From positions 6,031,738 to 6,095,737 of the forward strand of contig NC_021674.1 of the NCBI RefSeq assembly GCF_000247815.1: a stretch of 64,000 nt of DNA, given 5' to 3'. Position 1 is the first letter of the stretch. Every line of letters begins with the position of its first letter. The DNA is from Ficedula albicollis (lineage: Eukaryota > Chordata > Aves > Passeriformes > Muscicapidae). The translations under genes were made by a program, and so were the position numbers. Shown here piece after piece: positions 1-11,325 of this stretch. The notes under the pieces were generated by a model, which saw nothing but the letters and a program-made list of their open reading frames with translations, had not been told where the DNA came from and searched no databases.

Positions 1-1188
1 TAAGAGATTAAGCATCAGCAGATTTCTGGTGGTCAGAGACGTGCCCAGGGCAAAGTTTAAAAAAGTTTTGTAAAACTTGTGTTTGAAAAAAAGCAAAAAT
101 ATTTGTTACTGAAGCAGGAGACAGATTCTGTGAGTGTAAATGCAGATTGAATTAATTTTCTTAGTGTTATGCTGAACTGAAAGAACATGAAATTCAATAT
201 GTATTCCTTTTAATGTGGCTGCGATATCATCATCGCAAATTTAAAAAAAATGCATCTCTAACCAGATAAGAAGATGCTATCAGACACTTCTAATTTTAAT
301 TAAGGTTCAACCTATTGGAGGAATATATATTTAAAGAATTAATTAAAATGCCATTCGCTGTATAAGAGATATCAGTATAGGAAATTAGCTAATTGCAGTA
401 TCAAAGGGGATCTGTGCTTTGCAAGCTGTTTTGTGATGCTAAGAAAGCATCTTCATGTGTATGAGAGGGACATCTTGGAAGAACCAGGAGATGATGACAA
501 TGACCTTCTTTCTGTTGGTTTCAGTAAAAGTGGTCACTGGACTTGCTGCGTCTGTGCACGTCAAGCAGTGTTATTTCAGTTTTTGTTTTTCTTTGGGGTG
601 GGTGGCTGGCACCAATGCTCAAAATACTTGAGATAATTGGACATAATTTGATTGCATCATGGTAATCCTGTCTCCTGCAAGAAGGGCTTAGATATCTTTA
701 AAGACTGGAGCCTTTCCATGCTGTCGCTCTTGTTAACCTTTTTATCGCTACAAATTTGGGTGAAGGTACTGCTGGAGCTCCTCAAAGATCGAATTGTGCT
801 TTATTTAATATTTTCATTAGCAGCCTTTACAGAAGAATTAAAAGCTTGCTAAATAAATTTGCCAACTCCAAAGCTGAGAGACAGTGGCAAGGCGGGGGAG
901 GACTGGATTATTAAGTGAGAAGAACTGCTTTCCTCTGCCATTAATTGGTTTTAGGAGAATGTCATGTGCTTAAGGACGGATGACATGAATTCCTTCTATA
1001 AGCTCAACATCCCCATTTGGGAGCAGTAAAGAATGAAGGTGTCCTATCTGTACTTAGGAAGATGAGTTTAAACTGCCACAGGTCAAGGAAGGGTAATTAG
1101 GATAATGGTGGAAGGATCAGCCTGTATTTTACCCATAGCCTGGAAGAGCTTGGCTTCAGCCTAGAAAAACAAAAGCTAAGAGGAAGTA
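1..1188. other. Non-coding DNA, nothing recognised
   Basis: AT-rich, with short chance open frames only (under 70 codons) and no domain, RNA gene or repeat family I can identify. Confidence 0.6.
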
Positions 1189-1440
1189 GGATTGTTTTCC
1201 ACTAGCTTATGGTAGAAAAAAAAACCAAGCTAACTTTATGGTAGAAAAAAACCCCAAGCTAACCACAGTTATTTCAGCTAAAGGATGGCTTTAGAGTGTT
1301 GCATGGGGTGTGCTTCATCTGACAGGCAGGTGATTCCTCACCCTTTTTGTAACTTCATGGGCACGGTGCCTTGAGCATTTATTTGCTGGTTTTGGCAAAC
1401 CCCAAGGTCAAGTGTTGGAAGTGTCATGTCTCCCCCCCCC
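1189..1440. repeat. Tandem duplication A, copy 1 (252 bases)
   Basis: This starts GGATTGTTTTCCACTAGCTT and ends in a run of nine Cs. It repeats almost exactly at 1441-1660. It contains an extra 29-base internal repeat (TTTATGGTAG... ...AAGCTAAC) that copy 2 lacks, and a longer terminal C run (9 versus 6). The difference looks like two alleles placed in series. Confidence 0.9.
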
Positions 1441-1660
1441 GGATTGTTTTCCACTAGCTTATGGTAGAAAAAAAAACCAAGCTAACCACAGTTATTTCAG
1501 CTAAAGGATGGCTTTAGAGTGTTGCATGGGGTGTGCTTCATCTGACAGGCAGGTGATTCCTCACCCTTTTTGTAACTTCATGGGCACGGTGCCTTGAGCA
1601 TTTATTTGCTGGTTTTGGCAAACCCCAAGGTCAAGTGTTGGAAGTGTCATGTCTCCCCCC
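1441..1660. repeat. Tandem duplication A, copy 2 (220 bases)
   Basis: Apart from lacking the 29-base internal repeat and having three fewer terminal Cs, it matches copy 1. Twenty-two bases later the sequence enters the 1683-1763 poly-G run, so both junctions of this unit are homopolymers. Confidence 0.9.
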
Positions 1661-1682
1661 GCCACGAGTACATTTATTGGCA

Positions 1683-1763
<81 letters not shown>
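1683..1763. repeat. 81-base poly-G run flanked by a 12-base direct repeat
   Basis: The run is pure G and is flanked on the left by ATTTATTGGCAG (ending 1684) and on the right by the same 12-mer starting about 1768. The duplicated flank suggests two contig ends that overlap in reality but were joined through an artefactual G filler. Confidence 0.8.
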
Positions 1764-1765
<2 letters not shown>

Positions 1766-4390
1766 TATTTATTGGCAGCTTGCTTTCTTTGAAAAGAAAT
1801 AACAAAGCTTCTAGGAAGAAGTACTTAAAAAGGGAACTTAATGCATAGGCAGCCCTGTCTTCTTTAAGAATTTAGTGCTGCTCTTGGTGGGTGTGTGGAT
1901 GCGCCAGACGTCTTCCAACACCTCTGAGTAGGTGCCAGTCTGTCAGATTAGCTCAACTAAAATAAACCTTTCTCCCACTCCCTGCCTGCTATCAGCCCTT
2001 TGAGAGAGAATTGCCTTTTAAAATGTACTGGGGTGTTCTCTGAGCTTTTATTCTGTGGTTTTAAGCTTGTTTTGAAATGAGCAGAGAGAAGGTGAAAAAT
2101 GTTGGATGCTTTTAACACTGTCGTTTAATGATCTCATCCTTTGAGCCTGTTTGTGGAGAGGTGGCTTGTCTTGAGCTCTTCTCTCCTTTCCTTGCCTGTT
2201 TTCCACGAGAATGTCTCCTATTGTGTTAAGCCAATAACCCTTTTTAATAGGTCAGCATAGAGTATTAATGAGCTTTTACACTGTGGTTATAAATGTCTCA
2301 CCTTTCTAAGAGTAGGAGCAGGAAATAGAAAATATTGCCTGGATTTGTTCTCTTTTTTTCAACAGCGTTAAACAGTTGATCTGATTTAGAAAAAAAACCA
2401 GCTTTGATCAATCAGAGCCTTTTAGCTTTTGTTATTTAAAATGCAGTCCTAAGGACCAAGCATTGTAGCCCTTGTCTTCATAACCACCTGTTTTTAGGAA
2501 AGTTTAAATAATACAAATTTGCTGTGAAATAAATGTGTTTGTAACGAGAGAATTTTGCAGAAAAACCTGCAAATAAAAGTTGAGAGTTTTTTGTTTGTCT
2601 TGTGAACCCACAGTATGTTTGCTTGGCTGCGATGAACCTCTGCTTGCAGTACAGCAGAGTTTTGTCACCTCCTCAAAAAGCAGCAGAATTAGTGCTGACA
2701 CAGGTATAAATGTGGCAGGCTTGGCTTATACCAGGACTGGCCAGTGTGATTGACTTGGTGTAATGTGTCCAAGTCTCCATATGGGTGGCAGGTCTGAGAA
2801 AACATATTGTACAGCCCAGAAAATAGCATAGTGGGAAAGGGACACTGTGGTTCATAGAAGGGAGGTGGTGGCAGCTCTCCAAGGCTTCCACTCCTGCCTC
2901 CCTGCCAGTCTGAATTGCAGAGCTCCCCAGTAGTGTCATCCTTCAGAGTTTCTACAGTTTCATTTCCTCCAGCACAGTGTTGCTGCTGGCAAGGCGAGGT
3001 AGCCCTGGTGCTGTCACTTCCATTTTGTTTTCAGCCACAGTTACCTTAGTAAACAAAGGGCTGAACATCTGCAGTTTTGCTTTATCAAATGGTCCGATAA
3101 TGCTGCAAACAAAGAAAAAGCTGAAGGCATTTGAAAGTAGCTTAATAAACTAGTATTAGTATTGTAATTTGCTCACTCTTTACTTTTGGCTGCTTAGCAG
3201 AAATTGCTTGGAAGACCTATTAATTTTATTGTAAGAATGATGATGCTGTATACCAAAAAATATCTGGCCATATGCTTGTATCTTTATTTTAAAGGACAAA
3301 GATTAATGAAATGTAATTTTAAAGGAAAAATAATTTATTATTATACATTATGCTTTCAAAGGAAATGGAGAATAGATTTAGAGCGCTAATGTTCCCATTT
3401 GCACTATGGCTATGTATATAATAAGTGGTTTTGAGAGATCAGGTGTCATGTAAATAGTGTTCTTGAATGGCAGAGTAAATATCACAAATTCTGCAGTGTT
3501 AGACAATCTGATGCAGACTTGCATGGATTTCAGTATTGTGTAGCTGACTTCCTATCTGGTTAGTACATTTTACATTCTTCTGGCATGTTGTGCTGATTCC
3601 TTCTATTGCTGCTACAGCTGAGCCAAAAATTACTGGTCCCTTTCAAGCTGATTAGAAGAACATTTAAAAATCATTAGTAAAGGAGAATGTTACAAAAAAG
3701 CCTTTCAAAGCACATTTTTTAAAAATACTGTTCTGCACAGAGAATATTTTCAGTTTTTAAAATAAAGTTGGAATGTAAGTTGATCACTATGGTTGGAGGA
3801 GTGGGCAGAAGTGGTATTTTTCTTTTCCTGCCAGTTTTCTTCTAATATGAAATACCTGCAATTCATGCTGTTGCCTTTCCCCATACAGAAAATATTGGGT
3901 TTTTTCTGGGCAGGTACAGCGATTACTCCTGCAAAACTGTTGGTTTAACAACAAATACCCCCAGCACTTTGCAGTGTTCAAGGAACCTGCATCATCAGCA
4001 TATAATCCTATACCACAGGTATTAAGTAGTGAGTGATTTTTTTAGCATTAAAGTAACAGTCAAATCTGGGTCAGCTCCCAGAAGAATAAGGGTTTAAAGG
4101 TCTTGGACAACTTCCTAGTGCCCACATATGAATTGGCTGCTTCCCTGTTGTGCTTCAGTGGTTCAGGGAAACATTGGCAGTTTTTCATGTGCTCTCTGAG
4201 TCGTGGGCTGAGGTTGCTTGTCCGTGGGCTCACAGTGCTGCTGCTCTCTTTTGAAAGAGAGAGGTGTTTCAGGCTGGCATGTGGCATCTTGGGACTGAAA
4301 ACAGAGCTGCTTTTAGATGTCTGTCCTGCACCTGAACAGGTGACCCCATAAATTTATTCTATTTACTCATATCAGGTCATTGGGATGCTT
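1764..4390. other. Non-coding DNA, nothing recognised
   Basis: Unique AT-rich sequence with no credible coding region. Presumed MACROD2 intron by synteny with the human FLRT3 locus. Confidence 0.55.
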
Positions 4391-4696
4391 ATCCCAGAAT
4401 AATCCCGGTGTGCCTGTTAATTTTTCTGTTAATGGACCCAAAAGAAAAAAAGCAAATCATCTTGCAGAAGACAGGTCTATCTTGGAAGTGTTCGAAAATG
4501 GCTGTGGGAGCTAAATCATCTTGCAGAAGACAGGTCTTCTGTCTTGGAAGTGTTCGAAAATGGCTGTGGGAGCATATCCTAAAATAATCCCGGTGTGCCT
4601 GTTAATTTTTCTGTTAATGGACCCAAAAGAAAAAAAGCAAATCATCTTGCAGAAGACAGGTCTATCTTGGAAGTGTTCGAAAATGGCTGTGGGAGC
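4391..4696. repeat. Tandem repeat B: full copy, partial copy, full copy
   Basis: 4391-4511 (121 bases) and 4574-4696 (123 bases) are near-identical full units containing AATCCCGGTGTGCCTG and GAAGTGTTCGAAAATGGC. Between them, 4512-4573 is a partial unit holding only the second half, with an extra TTC in GGTCTTCTGTC. There is no coding meaning; this is a local segmental duplication or minisatellite. Confidence 0.9.
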
Positions 4697-7600
4697 TCAG
4701 GACCACTCCTTGCCTCCCTGTTCTTACTGCTATTGAGCCTGTACAGCATCCTTTTAACACAGCACTAACCTGCTCAGCCAGATGGTAAATGTCATAGAGA
4801 TATCTTCGTGTTTGTTTGGGATTTTTTTCTGTGTGAGGTGAAGTAAACTTCAGTAAATCTCTCATCTGATCATGGAGAATAAATTTGATGTTGCTTTTGG
4901 GCATACTTACTCCATATCCTCTTTCCTATTTGTTTTCAGGACATAAGTGACACTAATTTGCACTTGTACAGTTCCTCTATCTTGATTACTGAGCAGGCTG
5001 GATGATGTGGAGATTAACGATGACATTTTGAAAGACCAAACGCTTGCCAGTGTCTTTAAAATTCTCTACTTTTCCTTCGTTGTATGATCAAGCCCTGAGG
5101 GGGGATGGCAGAGGCAGCTTCCTACGAATGTGAAAGCTCTAGAAAACATGATCTCTGGCTTGTTTGACAGATGAAAGTTTCTCCCAGTGTTAGTTTTTTG
5201 TAAAGGAAGCAGTATTGACTGTCTGCTTACCGGTCCTAGCACAGGTAACAGCACCTGCTGGAGCTCCTTCTCAGCAGGGGAAAAATTGTTTTTTCCCCTC
5301 ATTAGTGGCACTTTAGCTGATTGTGAGACATGGGAACAGATAGATGCCTTTGCAGTGACACCTAGCATGGTTTATTTCCCTATCCTCAGGAATTCACCTT
5401 CATTCCCAGGAAGGCTCAGGCCTGTCCTAGATGGGTTCCTCAGCTGACAGTGATGCACCCAAGCATACCCTGACATGAGCTGCTTCTGTTGTAAGACATT
5501 TTCATACTTTATGTCCTTAAGCACGAGTTCATAGCAGCACTGTAGAGATTTCCATGAACTACTATGAGAGACTTCACTCATCACTCACATACTGACTTGC
5601 AAACCTCAGAAAGAGGTCAGTGTTGTGGGGATTTGACCTAACAACTTCCTAGAGCTGCTGAGCAAAACAGACCAAGAAACATTTTGGAGTGCTAGATTTA
5701 TTTTCTCTTTCCTGCAAGTATTGCTACACAAATCTTTGCATCAGTCAATTGCTGCAAAAATTTTGCATAATCCAAACCAGGCTTGTGTTAATACTTCACT
5801 AGCATCCTTTCAACCCACTGAACGCATTTTAATTGATTTGGTGGGATTATACTGAAGGATAAAGTTAGTCATTATTAGCACAAAGAAGAACAGTAGGTAA
5901 TTTAACATTTTATTTTCTCTAAATAAACCAACAGTATTTAATGTAGTGAGTACTTTCAATAGTGTTAGGTACTATGTAGAGAAAAAATAAAATACCTGTC
6001 AGAAATAAGCTGGTGATGGCAGCCTGCCGGGAACTGAACTCATTGTAATAAAACCTCCCGGACTGGAATGGGTGCTGTTCCTGCTTCTCGCCTGTTCATG
6101 CCCCTGCAGGCTGTTTTTGCAGGGTGTAAACCCACAGCCAGCAGCTGTCAGGCTGTGCAGTGCTGGGCTGTGGGGCTCCTGTCCTTTGCAGGAGGTGTCA
6201 GCCAGGCCGTGGCAACGGGGCTGGAGCCTGGAGGAGCTCAAAGAGTGGGATTAGAAGAGCTTACATCCTTTGACTGTGTACCGGATCACTGCATTGAAAT
6301 CACTTTGATAGGTGCTTTTTGAGGATTTTGCAGGGTTGGTTGTTTTTTGATTGGGGGTTTATTTGAAGTCCCTGAGACTGGGTTGCTTTCCTCCCTAGTT
6401 TTGAAGCAACACCAGCATTGAGTTTAAAATGGATATTGAGACAATCCAATTTATACTGACTGTGCCAGCAGGGTGCTCCTTCATGGGACACAGGATATCA
6501 CCTTCAAATCCATATCAAAGAGAGACACTTTCTTTCCCTCCTTTCCTAAAGTGGTGTGGTTGCTTTGGGAAAAAGATGTGTTCCTTGCATGAGCAGCTCC
6601 ATAAGTCCTTTTGTCAAAATAGTTGGGTTTGTGAAAGTTTGGTTTTAGTTTTTTTTATTTTCCTTTGAGTAAAACAAGGAAGATCTCTCTGCAGCATCCA
6701 GCAGCACCCTTTTCCCTCTAAATAGCATCCTAGTATAATGTCTCTGTTCTTTCCCTCTCCCATCTCTAAGACTCAAAAATTTTTGACAAACCATTTTTTG
6801 CACTTTTAGTATTTCATTACTGAAATGATCTAAGTGTTAAAGAAGTGAGTTGATAACTGATATGGAAAATGGGAAGGAAAATGGATAGGAACTGTACTGC
6901 ACAAACACCCATTTACTTCTGTGCAGAACATGTTTTAAAGAACACTGGGGAGGTACTCAATAAACGTGTGCTCATCACAGCACTGGGTATGAAGTCATAT
7001 AAACAAAACCTTTAAAAATTATTTTACAGGTAATGCTGGGCATTACATCACATCTTCCATGCTTGAAAGACAAACTATTTGTTTGGTTTTGATTTTGATT
7101 TTTTTAAAGAATAGTGTAGGATAGTAATACATTTCAGAGTTTGGGACAAAGTATTTTAGACAAAACACAGAAATTTAGGACAATTTTTTTTTTAAACAAA
7201 GCCAGTCCCTATTGGTATTGTTCGGGTGTGTTTGGCTCCTTTTAATGCCTTTGTCTGTACCATGGAATGCTCTGATCAGTGCAGCTCTGTCCCTAGGCCA
7301 GCAGATAATGAAAGACCTGAGCATTTCCTGAGACAGAAGTTATAACTAAGCAGTTGTTTGTTTTTTTTCAGCATAATTCAATTCTCAGTAGTAGAAATGT
7401 GATTTTGTGGTATTGCACCTCTCCTCCTAAATTCTTTTTAATTGATCTTGTTTATTTGGACTTCTTAAATTCGTATATGGAACATGGGAAAGCAACGGTG
7501 GTAGGAGCACCTTCTTAGGAATGTATTATTATTATTATCTTGTTTCCCCCCACCCTTAACATCATGTATCTGTAAGTTCAGGGAATAGTGGAGATTTCCA

Positions 7601-10600
7601 GGGAAAATATTTTGTGATGCGCCTGCCCTGGATTTAAGTGCAAACTCTTTAAGGAGAGTTCAGCACCATTCCACTATGTATCAACAAGTGTGATTAGCAG
7701 TGAAGAGGTTTTTACACATGTAACAGTCCTGTTTACCGAACAAACTCTCTCAATTAACTTCATTTAATTAACAAAGGGGAAAAAAAAAAAAGAAGAAGAG
7801 CTTAGAGATGGTGGTTGTCCTGCTGGTGCTCAATGTTTTTGACCCTTAAAGGTACTTAGATATTTTCCTGTAGTCAAAAGCACCAAGGTGCGTAACTGGG
7901 AGAGGTGAGGGTCTGTCTGAGACAGCCATGGTTGAGCTGTGAGGTCCTACATGCAGTTCCATCACTGCCTTTTTTTCCTTTGTCCAAGGAAATTGCATGA
8001 GGTCAGCAATTTAGTTCCCCCAGTGAGACTCTCCTGACTGCTTACTTCATTTGGCTGCCAAGTGCTGAATTTCAGCAACCAGAAAAACTTTCAAGACCTG
8101 GAAATACTGTGGTGTTTTTCTTAATTTTTATTTTAGCATGCTGTATGTCATTTCCTGTATCAGGGAGAAATGAAAAGGTTTTTAGTGGATGAAGGAGGTT
8201 ACATGCCATTAAGGAGTTCTTAAGGTAAAATAATTGCTTTAAAGACACTAGGCAGAGATTCTGTGTTATCAGCTAATGCCCTAAAATTGTATTTACTCAC
8301 TGGGTTAGCATTTCCCTGTATATGGCTTTCTTTCTGTTAATGAGCTCATGCTCCTCGTGGGCAGTAATTTATTCCATCAGGCTTTGGAAATAAGTGTCTT
8401 AATGTTTCTTGAGAAGATTACTGAAAACAGGTAAATAAACAAAATACCACAGATTCTGTACCTGTCTACACTCTTACGTTGTTGCTCAAGCTGTGTAGAA
8501 AATGAAAATAGTTTGAGGAGGAGTGCAATGCAAATAACTTGTGTCCATTAAATGTAGCTGAAACAGGGTGAGCATATTATACACACAATCAGGAAGTGCA
8601 TAGGGTTTATCTAGGCTTGTATTTGGGCTATAATTCTGGAATAAGGGTTAAAACATTATTTCTTAAATCCTCTGCTTTGTATGCATTCCTTGGTAGAAGG
8701 GTTTATGTTTTTAAAAACTGTTACTTCTGTACTTGCTCATTGAATCCATGGAAAAACAGCACTTGAGGAAGCCAAATTAAGTCCATGTTACACACACAAA
8801 TCAGTAGCTGAAGATATGTAAGGTAAGGAGGCTTTCTCTTGCTGCCTGTTGAAGCTGCTGATGCTTGGTCTAGTAATTTAGCAAATTCTCTTAATACAGC
8901 AGGCTCAGAGGTGACAAAGGCTTAGATTTGCTGTGGCCTCCTGTGTGTAACCTAGCCTGAAAAGACACTGCTTCTAAGCTATGCCTGTATTATGTAAATG
9001 CAGCTGCTCATGTGCATCACAAAATCTAAAAGTCCCCAGGTTTTGATCATACAGTAGTGAAAACAGATTTCGCTACCTTTTTGCAATCCTTGCAATAAAA
9101 GCAAGGCTTCAAGTTAGAACCCTGGAAAGCATTATTGTGAGGTGAGATGGGAAAGCAGAGCTTGTGGGGACATTCTTTATATATTTTATCACATCAGCAC
9201 CTGCTGTGTCTGAGGGCATTCATTTAAAATTATCAGCCAGTTGAATTTGTATCCCATTAAAATTGGGAAGATTTGCAGTAAAATTATTTATTGTTCTTAA
9301 TTGCAAAAAAAAAAAAAAAAAGTTCAGGAAAAAATATTAAACAAAACCGATCCCCACATCCACCAAAAACATCTGTTTCCATGTGGAAAGCCAGTTCCCT
9401 GGTAGGCATTTATCAGGGACTAAGGCCACTGGAGGAAAGCAGTATTACATAAATCGGATGTGCAGTTCTGAGCTAAATAAATTTTTAAATATTTTGCATA
9501 AATTAAGGACATTAAATTATGCATAATGTGCATAATTTCATCCTTTTGTAAATGATGTTCCCACAGTTAGAGATTAAAGAACGTGGTGCAGCCCCTCGAG
9601 TTGGAACAATTAGACCTTCCAGAGCTCTGTCTATAGATAGATATTCCTTAAGCTCAGCAAGGGGATGGGAGTGTGTGCTAGTACTTGGCTATGATCTGCT
9701 CCCTGTTTTTGATGACTTAAGAGGGCTGTTCAGGACAGAGTATCAGCCTATATGAACACTATCAACCAGCTTTAACAAGTCAGATTATTTAATTAGTCCT
9801 ATTAAGACCCTTCTATTTTTATAACTTATTTATGAGTTTCTTGCAAAGCTTAGAAGGTCCAGCTTCAGATATCAAAAGGATGTTCTCAGCTCATGTTGTT
9901 AATCTTGAGGGGTTTTATACTGTGACTCCATTAAATTTTTATCCCAAGAAAACAAAAAGAGGCTCTGAAAAGCAGTTAAAGGTGGGAAATTCACATCTGC
10001 AGTCCCAACCTTTGGGTTTCAGGCATAGGGCATTTATGATGTCCATGCATGATGGACATTTGCTTAGTTGGCTTTGCCTTAGACCATGAAAATCCAGAGA
10101 ATGTTTATTTAACACCCATTTGAAGTGTCTTGGTTTCCCCCAGGGGAGAAATGTTCCTCAGACATCACTTAAAGACTACCGTGCTGTGAGTATCTTACTT
10201 AATGTCCTGTGCTGAGAAAACAAGGTGATGCTTGCTTTGAGAATCTGCTTTGCCACCCTTTTACTGAGATCCATGTTCTGCTTTTATCTAGGTTTTTTTA
10301 AGAGGAGCAGGAAATGATTTGATGGAATTACTATTAAATCAAACATTGATGTTTACCTAAAGAAAGAGCTTTTAAAGCAATTGTGTCTAGAATTTAATAC
10401 CTGTATTATGGTTGTACCTTCAGAGTGTTTGAAAGGGCTCTAATTTTAACACAAGGGTGGGGACTCTTACCCACCACCCCAAAATTAAATTAATTTCCAA
10501 AGAAAAAAAAAAAAAGTCAAATTTTCATGTCTGAATTCAGTCAATGAGCTTTTTCTCTCTGATGGAACCACTATGGGCTAATTTGGAAGATGAAAACTCC

Positions 10601-11255
10601 TCAGGTATGGAGTAGCTATATGCTTTGAAAAAAAGAAAATCACTGATGGTTAAGTGCTGGCTGTGGCTTGAAGCTCTGGCTGTTCTGGTATCAGTAAAAC
10701 AGTTAATTAAACAAAGATCAGTCCCAAGGTGATGCTGAAACAATAAGTAGATTTGGAAGTAAGGTTAAGGTGTTCCGAAAGTAGAGGGTACCTGTGTGAA
10801 TCTTGGTTCTGCCCAAAACTATCTCAAACAAATATGGTTTGGATAAATCCAGGCAGATGACATCTGCTAGCTCACTTCTGAAGATCTTATTCAACTTTAG
10901 CTGCACGTGAATGTGCAAAATTTTATTCTCTTAGCAGGAAAGTCTATATATATGCTTTAGTGCATTATGTCATCAGTAAATTATTTTAATAGCAAATAAG
11001 CCTTTATTACTTTTGCTCTTGCTTTATTGCATTTGCTGCTCTACATTCAATATGTACAGCATTGGCACAAGATACCTTGCATGCTCATTAGTGCATTAGC
11101 AGGAGATGGAAACTGTGTTCCAAGACCATAGTACTTTGAATTTGGTACTGTTAAAGCCAGAAGAAAAAAAACAATCAAGAAACCCCAACAGTTGCTGCAC
11201 ATCAGGCTCTGGTAGAATGCTAGGAAATAACAGCTTATAAATTAATCAAGTTTCT
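4697..11255. other. Non-coding DNA; one motif cluster near 9.5 kb
   Basis: No supported gene. It includes short homopolymers (A17 at about 9305-9321), a GC-richer patch at 6000-6250 without coding signature, and the octamer-like cluster described separately. Confidence 0.55.
9481..9560. promoter_or_regulatory. Possible enhancer with an octamer-like palindrome
   Basis: ATTATGCATAAT (9517-9528) is a perfect 12-base palindrome, immediately followed by GTGCATAATTT, with TTTTGCATAAATT just upstream. Three TGCATAA/ATGCATAA elements in about 45 bases resemble POU or homeodomain sites. This is sequence pattern only; conservation was not testable. Confidence 0.25.
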
Positions 11256-11325
11256 CACAGAATCATAGAATATACTGAGTTCAAAAGAACCATAAGGATC
11301 ATTGAGTCCAGGTCCTGGCCCTAGT
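11256..11325 (-). mobile_element. CR1 LINE 3'-end fragment (degenerate)
   Basis: CACAGAATCATAGAAT followed by a recognisable GGATCATTGAGTCCAGGTCCTGGCCC matches the reverse complement of avian CR1 3' ends, whose terminal repeat reads ATTCTATG. About 70 bases remain, so it is a heavily 5'-truncated copy, typical of CR1 insertions. Confidence 0.7.
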
